Assembly: GCF_042429765.1 (NCBI RefSeq)
Contig: NZ_JBHLZU010000009.1
Span: 310,001-374,000 of the forward strand
Direction of reading: 5' to 3'
Origin: Allokutzneria oryzae
Lineage (GTDB): Bacteria; Actinomycetota; Actinomycetes; Mycobacteriales; Pseudonocardiaceae
Length of the DNA stretch: 64,000 nucleotides
Under the pieces are notes generated by a model. It ran no database searches, was not told the origin of the DNA, and saw nothing but the letters and a program-made list of their open reading frames with translations. Made by a program: the position numbers and the translations under genes. Position 1 is the first letter of the stretch; each line of letters starts with the position of its first letter. This document shows positions 16,241-25,037 of the stretch, in pieces.

Positions 16241-18969
16241 GAACGCTCCCCCTCGGGCATCCACCAGCGCGGTCCGCCGTGCCGCAGCCGCAGCAGGAAA
16301 CCGAGCGCCCCGGCCAGGCCGGTGCCGTAGTCGACGGTGACCGTCAACCGTGTCTCATCGGGCAGGACGAGAAGTCCGTCGCGTTCGGTGGCGCGCACCG
16401 CCATGCAGGTAGCGAGCTCCTGCGCCCACTCCGATCCGAGGTCCAGCAGGAAGTCCCCGTTGCCCGCGAGACCGTGACAGGCCACAGTGGACGCCGACCA
16501 CCGGCTGCGCCGCACCGCAACGGCGGCTTCCTCGGCCAGGCAATGGTATTCGGCGATCCCGGTGGCACGGCCGAGCCGGAGCAGGAAGGTCCCGACTCCG
16601 GAGGAGCCGCTGCACCAGTGGTAGCGCATGTCGGTGTCGTTCTCCGCGATGCGCTGGTCGGTCCGCCAGTACGCGCTGGTCGAACCGTCCTCCCACTCCT
16701 GCCGGACGGCGGAGACCAGCAGCGTGTCCCCGGCGGCGCGAGCGGCCGTGAGGTAGTCCTCGCGACCGGTTTCCTCCGCCGCGGCAAGCAGGAACGCGCC
16801 CACCCCCGCGACCCCGTGACCGAATCCGTAGTGCCGGATGCCCGCGAGGTTGGAGTCGAAGTCACGCGGAACCGGCCAGAACACGCCTTCGTCGGTGCTG
16901 ACCGACGCGCCCAGCACACCGTCGGCACAGTCCACGACCCGTTCCAGGAACTCCGTCCGCCCGGTCGAACGCCAGAAGTGCAGCTGCGCCAACCCTGAGC
17001 CGGCCGCCCCATGGCAGACATCGGGGTTCGGCCAGCGCACCGGCAGTCTCAGTGCCAGTTCGACCGCGTGCTCAGCGAGTGTGCCGTCGTCGAGATGCCT
17101 TGCCGCGTCGAGCAACGCCCACGCCGTGCCAGACCGTCCGAAGTGGAGTCCGGGAAGCAGCTGCGACACGGCGTCACGGCGCTCGTCGATCCACGCCGCC
17201 ACCTTCGCGACGCCATCGCGCAACGCCGGGGTGCCGAAAACCTCACTGGCCCTGGTGAGCACACCGAGCACTCCGGCAGCGCCGTGCTGGACGTTGCACG
17301 GATCAGTCTGCTCACCGAAGTCGTTGCTCGGCCACAGCCGTTCCCCGGCGTTGTCCATGGTCCGCAGGATGTGCGCGAGACCGTCTTCCAGCAGCCGGTC
17401 CGCCTTGCACTCCGGCAGGTCCACAGTGGACAAATGCTGCGGCATGTCCACCAGGTACATCGCCGTGCGCTCGAGCGACCACCGCTCACCGGGGTCAGTG
17501 GTGGTCAGCCCGAGCACAACGGGCGCGAGGGCACGCGCGGACTCGTTTCGCCCACCGACCGCGCGCATCACCTCGGCGAGGCGTTCCCCGTGCGAGCGGC
17601 CGCCCCGCGGCTCGTCGGGGAACGCCGGGTCGACACCGGTTGCCAGGTAGAACAACACGGTGCCCAGGGAGTACAGGTCAACCGCCATGTCCGGAGCGGG
17701 ACCGTGCTTCGGCGCGGTCACCGCCTCCGGGGCCGCGTAGCCGGGGGTGTAGGCGAGGTAGGTCCACTCCCCCGGTCGCGCGGCGATCTCCGGGTCGATG
17801 AGCTTGAGCTCGCCCGCCGGGGTCAGCATCACGTTGCCAGGGGTGAAGTCGCGGTAGACCACGTCCCTCGCGTGCACCTCGGCGAGCAGTGCCGTCAGCC
17901 TGCGGGCGAGGTCCAGCGCGCGGGACAGCTCAAGCCCGCGCCCGTCGCCGTCGCGCCCGAAGGTGGCGTACACCCACTGGCCGAGGCTCTGGCCGTTGAC
18001 GGCGGTCTCGGCGAGGAACACGTGCTCGTCCTGCTCGAACACGTCCACGACCTCGGGCCCGAGCCCCTTGAGCTCGCGCAGCATCCGAGCCTCCCGGCGC
18101 AGCGCGTCCCGCGCGTCCTGGCCGGTGATCAGCGCGCCGATGTGGGCGCGTGCCTGCTTGATGATCACCTCGGAGCCGGTGCGCTGGTCGAGCGCGCGGT
18201 ACACCCCGCCGCGCGCGGCGTGCCGGATCGCTTCGCGCACGAGGAAGCGGTCGTTGAGCACGACCGGTGCGCGCGGGCGCGGCGGCGGGGGCGGTGTGAT
18301 CACCCCGCCGACCGGGATCTCCGCCCAGGCGGGCGGGGTGAACCAGGGAGACCGGGCATCCGGGACCGGGGTGCCGTCAGGAGCCTCGATCCTCGCCTCG
18401 TGCACGCCGTCGTTGGTCAACGTGGGAACCCCGGTGAAGGCGCCGTAGCGGTAGTGCACGACACTGCCGGCGCGGACCGGCCGGTCGGAGAGGATGCGCG
18501 GGCCCGGCAGCCCGGCCGTCGCTGCGTCCAGCCGCTGCGCGAGGTCGCGGAAGTGGTCGTCGTCGGCCGGGTAGGCGGTGATGAACTTGCCCGCCTGGGC
18601 GCGGTGGTAGCGGCTGGAGGTCAGCTCCTCGACCTTGCCGAGGTCGGCGGCGAACTTGAACTCGCACCCGGCTTCGACCAGCACCGTCGCGGCGCGGTGC
18701 AGCACGAGCGCCGCCGAGAGCGGGGTCGCCGAGACGTGCAGCTTCCAGCCCTGGACGCGGGCCGTGCGGGCCGGGGGCCCGACGCGGCACCAGAACCCGG
18801 CGGCCGAGACCGACCAGTCCCCTCGGCCCTGCTCGGCGAGGACGAGCTCGGCGAGCGTGCGCAGCGGGAAGCTCCCGAGCCCGGCGGCCGGGTCTCCGGT
18901 ACCCGCGGCGGAGAGCTGGCTGCGCCGGACGAGGCTGTTCCTGTCGATCATGGCGTCGGACTCGCGCAT
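16237..18969 (-). CDS. lanL: class IV lanthipeptide synthetase (LanL)
   Basis: 910 residues in three domains: an N-terminal phosphothreonine-lyase-like domain (about 1-215), a Ser/Thr kinase domain (about 235-510; ATP lysine K271, catalytic loop YRDFTPGNV with D374, metal aspartate D392) and a LanC-like cyclase (about 545-905). The cyclase keeps the zinc ligands C786 (HWCSGSSG) and C831-H832 (ACHGLAGN), which separates class IV LanL from class III LanKC. It phosphorylates and eliminates Ser/Thr in the precursor, then adds cysteine thiols. The ATG at 18969 follows GGAAAGGGG by 10 nt; upstream in-frame starts lack homology. Linker 222-235 is proline-rich. It is first in an operon LanL-protease-precursor-exporter, and the gap to the divergent response regulator gene (18970-19226) holds both promoters. 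Confidence 0.92.
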   Translation of the reverse strand: MRESDAMIDRNSLVRRSQLSAAGTGDPAAGLGSFPLRTLAELVLAEQGRGDWSVSAAGFWCRVGPPARTARVQGWKLHVSATPLSAALVLHRAATVLVEAGCEFKFAADLGKVEELTSSRYHRAQAGKFITAYPADDDHFRDLAQRLDAATAGLPGPRILSDRPVRAGSVVHYRYGAFTGVPTLTNDGVHEARIEAPDGTPVPDARSPWFTPPAWAEIPVGGVITPPPPPRPRAPVVLNDRFLVREAIRHAARGGVYRALDQRTGSEVIIKQARAHIGALITGQDARDALRREARMLRELKGLGPEVVDVFEQDEHVFLAETAVNGQSLGQWVYATFGRDGDGRGLELSRALDLARRLTALLAEVHARDVVYRDFTPGNVMLTPAGELKLIDPEIAARPGEWTYLAYTPGYAAPEAVTAPKHGPAPDMAVDLYSLGTVLFYLATGVDPAFPDEPRGGRSHGERLAEVMRAVGGRNESARALAPVVLGLTTTDPGERWSLERTAMYLVDMPQHLSTVDLPECKADRLLEDGLAHILRTMDNAGERLWPSNDFGEQTDPCNVQHGAAGVLGVLTRASEVFGTPALRDGVAKVAAWIDERRDAVSQLLPGLHFGRSGTAWALLDAARHLDDGTLAEHAVELALRLPVRWPNPDVCHGAAGSGLAQLHFWRSTGRTEFLERVVDCADGVLGASVSTDEGVFWPVPRDFDSNLAGIRHYGFGHGVAGVGAFLLAAAEETGREDYLTAARAAGDTLLVSAVRQEWEDGSTSAYWRTDQRIAENDTDMRYHWCSGSSGVGTFLLRLGRATGIAEYHCLAEEAAVAVRRSRWSASTVACHGLAGNGDFLLDLGSEWAQELATCMAVRATERDGLLVLPDETRLTVTVDYGTGLAGALGFLLRLRHGGPRWWMPEGERS

Positions 18970-19226
18970 CGCTCTACAGCCCCTTTCCGGTCGCGTTGTC
19001 ACGTCCTCGAAGCGATGGCAGAAGCCTGCATCGGCACCGCCGCAAGGGCATCGCCGCTGTTTTGGGGTGTTGACCCGGCGGGTCCGGCCGTGTAGGTCAC
19101 CCGCCCGGCCGCCCCTATCCCCGAGCTAGGGGTGGGGGATCCCGGGATCGCGGATATGATGGGACGGCCGCGTCGGGGCGGCGATCTTCCTTCCAGGACA
19201 ACGGAAAACGGCCACTGGAGTACAGC

Positions 19227-19916
19227 GTGATCACGGTGTCGGCTGTGGACGACGACCAGATGCTGCTAGACGGTTTCACCGCGTGGCTGACCAGCTGCCC
19301 CGACCTCCGCATGGTGACGGCGGCGCGCACGGTGGACGAGCTGCTGCGCGAGGAGGCGGACCCGGCCGACGTCGTGGTGCTCGACCTGTTCCTCGCCGAC
19401 GGCTCGGACCCGGTGCGCAACGTCCGCAGACTGGCCGAGCTGGGCCGGAAAGTGCTTGTGGTCAGCGTGGTTCCGCACATGACGCACGGCATCGACGTGG
19501 TCAGGGCTGGCGCGCGCGGCTTCCTCACCAAGGACCACGACCTGCGCACGCTCACCGAGGCCGTGCGCGCGGTGGCCAGGGACGGCGTCGCCCACTCCCC
19601 CGAGCTGGCCTTCGCGTGGGCCAACGACTGCGGTCCCGACCGACCACGACTGTCCACACAGGAACGCAAGATCCTGGTCGCCTACGCCTCCGGCATGACA
19701 CTGGCCGCGGCCGCCAGGCGCGCGGGCGTGCAACCGGCGACGGCGAAGAAGTACCTCGACCGGGTCAAGGAGAAGTACTGCCAGGTGGGTCGCGCGACCT
19801 ACACCAAGATCGACCTGGCCAACCGGGTCCGCGAGGACGAGCTGGACCGCTACCCGCGCGGCTGCTCCACCAGCCCGGTGTCGTCGAGGGTGGCCTCGAT
19901 CCGGCCAGCGGGCTGA
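19227..19916 (+). CDS. NarL/LuxR-type response regulator
   Basis: 229 residues. Receiver domain about 1-120 with acidic pocket D8-D10, phospho-acceptor D53 in VVVLDLFLAD and the FLTKD lysine. C-terminal helix-turn-helix about 140-205 (LSTQERKILVAYASGMTLAAAARRAG, then TAKKYLDRVKEKY), LuxR-like. The GTG at 19227 has CTGGAGTAC upstream. It is divergent from lanL and its 3' end overlaps the opposing histidine kinase gene by 67 bp, an unusual tail-to-tail placement. Probable regulator of the lanthipeptide operon (inference). Confidence 0.85.
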   Translation: MITVSAVDDDQMLLDGFTAWLTSCPDLRMVTAARTVDELLREEADPADVVVLDLFLADGSDPVRNVRRLAELGRKVLVVSVVPHMTHGIDVVRAGARGFLTKDHDLRTLTEAVRAVARDGVAHSPELAFAWANDCGPDRPRLSTQERKILVAYASGMTLAAAARRAGVQPATAKKYLDRVKEKYCQVGRATYTKIDLANRVREDELDRYPRGCSTSPVSSRVASIRPAG

Positions 19917-21109
19917 CGGGACCAGCGCAGCTCGACGCTGGTTCCGTTGCCCGGCATGGAGAACAGCTCGAGCTCGCCGCCGATCTCCACCATCCGCTCG
20001 CGCACCGACCAGCGCAGCCCGAACCCGAGCGCGCCGCGTTCCTGGTCGAAGCCCTCACCCCGGTCCACCACGCGCACCACGAGCGCGCCGTCCTCGTGCG
20101 CGATGGTCACCCACGCCTGGTCGGCGCCGGAGTGCTTGAGCACGTTGTTCAGCGCCTCGCGGGTGGCTCCGACGAACGCGGCGACGACGCGGCTCGGCAC
20201 CGCACCGGGGATCTCGCCGTGCATGTAGTGCACCCGCAGGCCCGCCTCCTCCGCCTCCCTGATGAGCGCGGTCAGCTCCTCGCCGAGCCCCGCAGCGCGT
20301 TCGGACCGGTCCTCCAGGATCAGCCGCCGGACGTACTCGGCGTCCTTCGCGCATCGTCGCCGGACCTGTTCCTGCCGGTGGTCCAACCCTCCGCGCGCGA
20401 TGGCGGTCAAGGTCGCGAGAACGGTGTCGTGCAGTTGCCTGTGGTGGTCGATGCGCTCCTCGAAGCGAGCCCGGTCCCGCTCCACCGCGACACGTTGCGC
20501 GACGGCGTCGTCGAGCGCCTTGGACTGCCTGCACAGGTAGTGGCGCATGAAGAACAGCAGCAGCGCGAACCACACGCAGCCGTTGAGGTGGCCGACCAGG
20601 CCGGGGAACAGCCGCGCGTCCGGCCCGACCTGCTCGGTCAACGCGACCACGTAGCCCAGCATCGGGATCAGCGACGCGAAGACGGCCTGGCGGCCGGGCA
20701 GCATCGCGCCGATGAGCGCGGCGGTGGCCAACGCGTGCTTGGGGGACCAGTTCATCGAGGTCAGCTCGACACCGGGCGGGCAGTTCGCGGTGACCACACC
20801 CAGCAGCACGCAGGACAACGCGATGTCCGCCCACACCATCCACCGCGGGAACCAGCCGCGCTTCCACGCGAAGAAGACGAAGACCATCGTCCACAGCACG
20901 GCGACGGACAGCAGCACGCCGTTGAGCACCTGGCTGCGGAAGCTCATCGCGGCCGGGTTCGTCGCGTTGACCCCGGCGAGCACGAGGTAGCTCATCCGCT
21001 GCCCGATCAGGATCAGCGCGAGGAACCGCAACGCCCGGTGCTGTCCCGGCTGGGCGACCAGGTACGTCGGGTCGCCGAGCGCACGCACCCGCTGCAACAG
21101 CGAAGCCAT
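19850..21109 (-). CDS. NarL-system-type sensor histidine kinase
   Basis: About 419 residues from the ATG at 21109, which has GGGGGGA before it; the frame is open to 21163. The N-terminal half has about five hydrophobic segments (around residues 25-195). It is followed by a coiled HisKA_3-like dimerisation helix with HHRQLHDTVLATLTAI, where the histidine before DTV is the likely phosphorylation site, and a GHKL ATPase domain with REALNNVLKHSG (N-box), VVDRGEGFD (G1) and GFGLRWSVRERM. Its convergent partner is the response regulator at 19227. Confidence 0.85.
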   Translation of the reverse strand: MASLLQRVRALGDPTYLVAQPGQHRALRFLALILIGQRMSYLVLAGVNATNPAAMSFRSQVLNGVLLSVAVLWTMVFVFFAWKRGWFPRWMVWADIALSCVLLGVVTANCPPGVELTSMNWSPKHALATAALIGAMLPGRQAVFASLIPMLGYVVALTEQVGPDARLFPGLVGHLNGCVWFALLLFFMRHYLCRQSKALDDAVAQRVAVERDRARFEERIDHHRQLHDTVLATLTAIARGGLDHRQEQVRRRCAKDAEYVRRLILEDRSERAAGLGEELTALIREAEEAGLRVHYMHGEIPGAVPSRVVAAFVGATREALNNVLKHSGADQAWVTIAHEDGALVVRVVDRGEGFDQERGALGFGLRWSVRERMVEIGGELELFSMPGNGTSVELRWSRQPAGRIEATLDDTGLVEQPRG

Positions 21110-21336
21110 CGTCCCCCCAGGAAGCGGTCGTGCGCGAAGCAGCGCACTCCGTGACCGTCGCATAGCGCACCCGCTTCGCTACGCGGGAGACCCGATCGGC
21201 GTCCACCGGTCGATGCACACGGATAAAGCAGTTGAGGGGCTTTGCGCTTCAAGGGCGACTCCGGTCGCCTCCACTTGGCGGCATCGGGTTCGTCCGACCC
21301 GTGCGGGGTGATCAACCGGCATGCTTCACTTCGTCC

Positions 21337-22185
21337 GTGCGCATCGAGTCGGGTCAGGTAGCGGTCATCACCGGGGCGGCACAGGGCATCGGCGCGGCGC
21401 TCGCCTCGGAGCTGCTCGCGCGGGACGTCCGGGTCGTCCGGCTGGACCTGTCCCAGGAAGCGCTCGACCAGGCGGCGCCGGACCTGCCCGGCGGCAGCAT
21501 CGCGGTGGTCGGTGACGTCAGCGACCCGCGGGTGCTCTCCGACCTCGCGGGCCGGACCCTGGACCACTTCGGCCGGGTCGATCTGGTGGTCAACAACGCC
21601 GGGGTCCGCGACAACGGCGACCCGGTCTGGCAGATGCCAGCGCACGAGTGGCAGCGGGTGCTCGGCGTGAACCTGCTGGGCGTGGTCAACGGGATCAGGG
21701 CGTTCGTTCCCCACCTGATCGAGGCGGGCGGCGGGCACGTCGTGAACGTCGCCTCGCTGGCGGGGCTGGCGGGCGCGCCGATGCAGGGCGCCTACGCGGC
21801 GAGCAAGCACGCGGTGGTGTCGGTCTCGGAGATCCTCGCCGCGGAACTGGCGCAGACCGGCGCGGCGGTCGGTGTCACCGTGGCGTGCCCCGGGCTCGTG
21901 CGGACCTCGTTGGTCGCGGACCTGCTGGCGGCTCCGGACGCCGAACCCGGCTCGGCGGTCTACGAGTCGCTCGCGAAGAGCTTGCCGAAGGACCGGCCCG
22001 TTGAGGAGTTCCTGCGCGACATGCGCGAGCTCGTGTCCACGGCGATCGACGCTTCCACTGCGGCACAACGGATTCTGAGCGCGGTCGAGAAGGACCTGCT
22101 CTACGCGCTGCCCAACGGGGACCTGGAGGACACGGCGCGGGAACGAGCGGAGCGAGTGCTGAGCGCCCTCGACAACCCGTGGTGA
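21337..22185 (+). CDS. short-chain dehydrogenase/reductase
   Basis: 282 residues, classical SDR. Cofactor motif TGAAQGIGAALA near the N-terminus with an Asp after beta-2 (VRLDLS) that may favour NAD(H); NNAG motif VVNNAGVRD; catalytic Ser in NVASLAGLAG and YxxxK in YAASKHA. The start is taken as GTG 21337, where homology begins; an ATG at 21232 is in frame but would add 35 unrelated residues. No clear ribosome site. Substrate unknown. A decayed insertion sequence starts 6 nt after its stop. Confidence 0.8.
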   Translation: MRIESGQVAVITGAAQGIGAALASELLARDVRVVRLDLSQEALDQAAPDLPGGSIAVVGDVSDPRVLSDLAGRTLDHFGRVDLVVNNAGVRDNGDPVWQMPAHEWQRVLGVNLLGVVNGIRAFVPHLIEAGGGHVVNVASLAGLAGAPMQGAYAASKHAVVSVSEILAAELAQTGAAVGVTVACPGLVRTSLVADLLAAPDAEPGSAVYESLAKSLPKDRPVEEFLRDMRELVSTAIDASTAAQRILSAVEKDLLYALPNGDLEDTARERAERVLSALDNPW

Positions 22186-22191
22186 CACCAG

Positions 22192-22714
22192 GAGCGTGTC
22201 TCGTTTGGGATGGGTTGTCTCGGCGGTTGGTGCCGGAAGAGCTGCGGGCGTTGGCGGAGCCGTTGATTCCCCTGTGGGGCAACGCCCCACAGGGCGGCGG
22301 GCGTGCGGCGACCGAGCCTCGGGCGGTGTTCAACGCGATCGTGTGTGCACCTGGCGGCATCTGCCGCCCTCGGTCGGGGTCGCGGCGCACCATGGTCACG
22401 GCCATCCCGCGCGTCCGCTCCCGCCGCGGGCCGCGACGGCGCAAACCCGCCAAGCTGCACGCGGACAAGGCATACGACGTCCGTTCCTGGCTGCGCGAGC
22501 GCGGCATCGCCGTGCGCATCGCCCGCAAACACATCGACTCCTCCGAGAAACTGGGCCGGCACCGCTGGGTCATCGAACGCACCATCGCCTGAGCCCCCGG
22601 CTACCGCAGACTCACCCTGCGCTACGAACACACGGCCATGCACCACCTCAGATTCGCCACCCTCGCGGCGACCCTGACCTACTACAAGAACCCCTCCAAA
22701 TGAGACACCATCTC
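22192..22714 (+). mobile_element. decayed IS5-family insertion sequence
   Basis: Imperfect terminal inverted repeats are visible: GAGCGTGTCTCGTTTGG (22192-22208) against CCAAATGAGACACCATCTC (22696-22714). The element is only about 520 bp, shorter than a complete IS5-group element (~850 bp or more), because the transposase middle is missing. It is immobile unless complemented in trans. Confidence 0.75.
22200..22703 (+). pseudogene. IS5-family transposase remnant
   Basis: The N-terminal piece LVWDGLSRRLVPEELRALAEPLIP is recognisable as the actinomycete IS5-type transposase. The middle with the first catalytic aspartates is deleted. The C-terminal piece has KLHADKAYDVRSWLRERGI, KLGRHRWVIERTIA and, after an in-frame TGA (22590-22592) that replaces the usual Trp codon, GYRRLTLRYE through TYYKNPSK. 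A deletion and a nonsense mutation both mark it as inactive. Confidence 0.8.
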
Positions 22715-22780
22715 AGGTCGCGCCCCGCAAGCGGTAACGCACCTCGCCACCTCCTGGCGCCCTCATCCGCGCGCCCCTCG

Positions 22781-22849
22781 TTTCGCGTTTTGTAGCCTTA
22801 ATGCGAAATGGGAGCGCTCTTTCGCGCAATAAGCCTACAAAACGCGAAA
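22781..22849 (+). repeat. 69-bp palindromic repeat, copy 2
   Basis: The best-preserved copy: outer arms TTTCGCGTTTTGTAGCCTTA and TAAGCCTACAAAACGCGAAA differ from perfect complementarity at one base; the inner part GCGAAA...AGCGCT...TTCGC continues the symmetry. It is followed by ACCCCGACCACGCC as in copy 1. It lies between the IS remnant and the convergent CGNR gene. Confidence 0.88.
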
Positions 22850-22885
22850 ACCCCGACCACGCCGACCAGCGGACGACGGGACCGG

Positions 22886-23473
22886 CTACTCCGGCTTCGT
22901 GGAACGGTGCCGCTGGTAATGGCGGGCGGCACGGGCGCGATTGCTGCACCCGGGGGAGCACCACCCTCGACGCGGGTGGTCCTTGCTGAAGTAGAGCACG
23001 CATCCCCGCCCGTGACAGGCTCGCAGCGTGACCGCGTCCTCGGTGAACAGGTGAGCAGCCGCCAGGCCGAGCAGCGACAGGACGTGTTCGGCGCCGTGAG
23101 CGGAGGTCGTCCAGTCCAGTGCCAGGTCGGTGCCGCGCCGGACCAGCAGCGGTGTCCTGGCCACGGCGACGGAGTTGAGGTCGGCGATCGCCGTGTCGAG
23201 ATCCTCGGTGGCAGAGGCCGCCGCGGGCCGCTGGTCGTCGGTCACATGGGCGGCGATGCGGCGCAGCGCGTCGCGCAGGCGCCGGAACGCGTGAAGATCC
23301 TCGGAGTCCACTGTGGACCCGATGGTGAAGCCGGACCGCCGGAGCCACTCGCCAAGGCCCTGCGGCGCGTCCAGGTCGTCGTGGCGGCCGTCGCGGTCGG
23401 CCCAGATCGTGTTCATCAGCCGGATCGGCAGCGGCTCGGCCGGGAGTGGGTAAGCGATCTCGTCGGCGCTCAC
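22886..23473 (-). CDS. ABATE/CGNR zinc-finger transcriptional regulator
   Basis: 195 residues. The N-terminal ABATE domain includes LMNTIWADRDGRHDDLDAPQGLGEWL (about 19-44); the C-terminal CGNR zinc finger has CHGRGC...WCSPGCSNRARAARHYQRHR, in which four cysteines bind zinc and the N-R pair is the family signature. Such proteins are putative stress or metabolite-responsive regulators. The GTG at 23473 is chosen because GAGGAGGG lies just before it; the open frame to 23563 has no homology. It is divergent from the VOC gene across two inverted repeats that may be its targets. Confidence 0.85.
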   Translation of the reverse strand: MSADEIAYPLPAEPLPIRLMNTIWADRDGRHDDLDAPQGLGEWLRRSGFTIGSTVDSEDLHAFRRLRDALRRIAAHVTDDQRPAAASATEDLDTAIADLNSVAVARTPLLVRRGTDLALDWTTSAHGAEHVLSLLGLAAAHLFTEDAVTLRACHGRGCVLYFSKDHPRRGWCSPGCSNRARAARHYQRHRSTKPE

Positions 23474-23538
23474 GTGCCCTCCTCGTCCTGGCGACCTTCC
23501 GATGCTAGCTCGCCCCGGGGGCGCGAGAGGCTCCGCGT

Positions 23539-23620
23539 CCTCTAACGGTTGATCTGTTGACAATCGTTAGAGGACGTGTGAGGGTTGTTCTAACGCAAGA
23601 GGTTCAGCCAAGCGTTAGAA
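23539..23620. promoter_or_regulatory. two inverted repeats with CTAACG core in a divergent promoter
   Basis: First palindrome: CCTCTAACG (23539-23547) with CGTTAGAGG (23565-23573), 17-nt spacer. Second: TTCTAACGC (23588-23596) with GCGTTAGAA (23612-23620), 15-nt spacer. All four half-sites share CTAACG. A TTGACA at 23557-23562 lies inside the first. Likely operators controlling the VOC gene and the CGNR gene. Confidence 0.65.
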
Positions 23621-23647
23621 TGCTCCGAACTCGATCCGGGAGGACCG

Positions 23648-24100
23648 ATGGGCGCACCTGCCCTCAAGGCCGGGCACGTCGGCATCAACGTCACCGACCT
23701 CGACCGCTCCACCGCCTTCTACCGCCGCGTCCTCGACGTCGACGTGCTCGGCTCCAGCACTGAGGCCGACCGCCGGTTCGCCTTCCTCGGCAAGGACGGC
23801 ACGCTGCTGGTCACGCTCTGGCAGCAGAGCGGCGGGGCCTTCGCCACCGACCGTCCCGGGCTGCACCACATGTCCTTCGAGGTGCCCGACATCGCCGACG
23901 TGCACCGGGCGGAGAGCACCCTGCGCGAGCTCGGTGCCGAGATCCTCCACGAGGGCGTCGTGCCGCACGGCGAAGGCGCGTCCTCCGGCGGCGTCTTCTT
24001 CCACGACCCCGACGGCATCCGGCTGGAGATCTACGCGCCCAGCGGAGCCGACACCGCGACCGCGCCCACCCCTGGCGCTCCGACCTGCGGCTTCTTCTGA
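23648..24100 (+). CDS. VOC-superfamily (glyoxalase/dioxygenase-fold) protein
   Basis: 150 residues with paired beta-alpha-beta-beta-beta modules: KAGHVGINVTDLDRSTAFYRRVLD (7-30) and GLHHMSFEVPDIADVHRAE (about 76-94), ending with the metal-ligand strand GGVFFHDPDGIRLEIYAP. Candidate metal ligands are the histidines of GHVGI and LHHMS and the glutamate of RLEIY. Function could be lyase, dioxygenase or resistance binding protein. ATG 23648 with GGGAGG upstream. The tail is Pro/Thr-rich. The PNPOx-fold gene follows after a short gap and may share the transcript. Confidence 0.8.
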   Translation: MGAPALKAGHVGINVTDLDRSTAFYRRVLDVDVLGSSTEADRRFAFLGKDGTLLVTLWQQSGGAFATDRPGLHHMSFEVPDIADVHRAESTLRELGAEILHEGVVPHGEGASSGGVFFHDPDGIRLEIYAPSGADTATAPTPGAPTCGFF

Positions 24101-24139
24101 CCCCTTCCCGTCACCACCCCGCTCCTCGTGGAGGTTCTC

Positions 24140-25027
24140 GTGCACCACCCCGGTGAACAGCGGCTCCAGCTGAGGTCCGGAGTCCCCGGCCCGTGGGGGT
24201 CGACACAGGTCGGGCCGGACGTCCCGCCGGTGGCCGCCGAGTTCCTCCTCTCCCAGCGCCTGGTCGTCATCGGGGCCGCCGATGACGACGGCGCGGTGTG
24301 GGCGGGGCCGCTCGCCGGTCCGCCCGGCTTCGTCCGCGCGGTGGGCGATCGGACCGTCGTGGTGGACCGGCAGCCGGTCCACCACGACCCGCTCGCCACC
24401 GTGTTCGACGCCGACCGGGACGTCGGCATGCTGGCCATCGAACCGGCGTCCCGGCGGCGAATGCGGGTCAACGGTCGTGCCCGGCAGAACGGCGACACGC
24501 TCGTGCTGCGCACCGAGCAGGTCTATTCCAACTGCCCCAAGTACATCCAGACCCGCACCGTCGTGGACGGCGACGACACCGCGCCCGCAGCGCCCGCCGC
24601 GCGCTCGTCAGCCGGGCTGGACGCGGACCAGCGGGCGTGGATCAACGCCGCCGACACCTTCTTCGTCGCCTCGCACGTGCCCGGCCTCGGCGCCGACGCC
24701 TCCCATCGTGGCGGCAACCCGGGTTTCGTCACCGTCGCCGACGAGCGGAGGCTCAGCTGGCCGGACTACGTCGGCAACTCCATGTTCATGACCCTGGGCA
24801 ACCTCGAACTCGATCCTCGCGCCGGGCTGCTGTTCCTGGACTGGGAGCGCGGTGCCACGCTTCAGCTCACCGGCCGCGCCCGCACGGACTGGGACCAGCG
24901 GCGGGCGGCCACAGTGCCGGGTGCGCAACGCGTCGTCGACTTCGAGATCGACCGGGTCGTGGAACTCACCGGTCCCGCCCTGCCGCGGTGGGCCTTCGGC
25001 AAGTACTCCCGATTCAACCCCACGTGA
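24140..25027 (+). CDS. pyridoxamine-phosphate-oxidase-fold flavoprotein
   Basis: About 295 residues with two split-barrel halves. The first holds LSQRLVVIGAADDDGAVWAGPL and VGMLAIEPASRRRMRVNGRA; the second holds FFVASHVPGLGADASHRGGNPGFV, YVGNSMFMTLGNLELDPRAGLLFLDWERGATLQLTGRA. This arrangement is typical of FMN-dependent PNPOx-like proteins. The GTG at 24140 follows GAGG by 5 nt; an alternative GTG at 24128 has no ribosome site. A ferredoxin gene starts 10 nt downstream, so the flavin may exchange electrons with it. Substrate unknown. Confidence 0.75.
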   Translation: MHHPGEQRLQLRSGVPGPWGSTQVGPDVPPVAAEFLLSQRLVVIGAADDDGAVWAGPLAGPPGFVRAVGDRTVVVDRQPVHHDPLATVFDADRDVGMLAIEPASRRRMRVNGRARQNGDTLVLRTEQVYSNCPKYIQTRTVVDGDDTAPAAPAARSSAGLDADQRAWINAADTFFVASHVPGLGADASHRGGNPGFVTVADERRLSWPDYVGNSMFMTLGNLELDPRAGLLFLDWERGATLQLTGRARTDWDQRRAATVPGAQRVVDFEIDRVVELTGPALPRWAFGKYSRFNPT

Positions 25028-25037
25028 AGGAAGTCCG

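Noticed and set aside
16237..18969. Class III (LanKC) assignment of the synthetase
   Set aside because: The cyclase retains the zinc ligands C786, C831 and H832, which LanKC proteins lack.
17011..19095. 694-residue plus-strand frame opposite lanL
   Set aside because: Shadow of the synthetase gene; no conserved motifs.
19155..19160. TATGAT as -10 box of the response regulator gene
   Set aside because: No acceptable -35 element at the expected distance; too weak to list.
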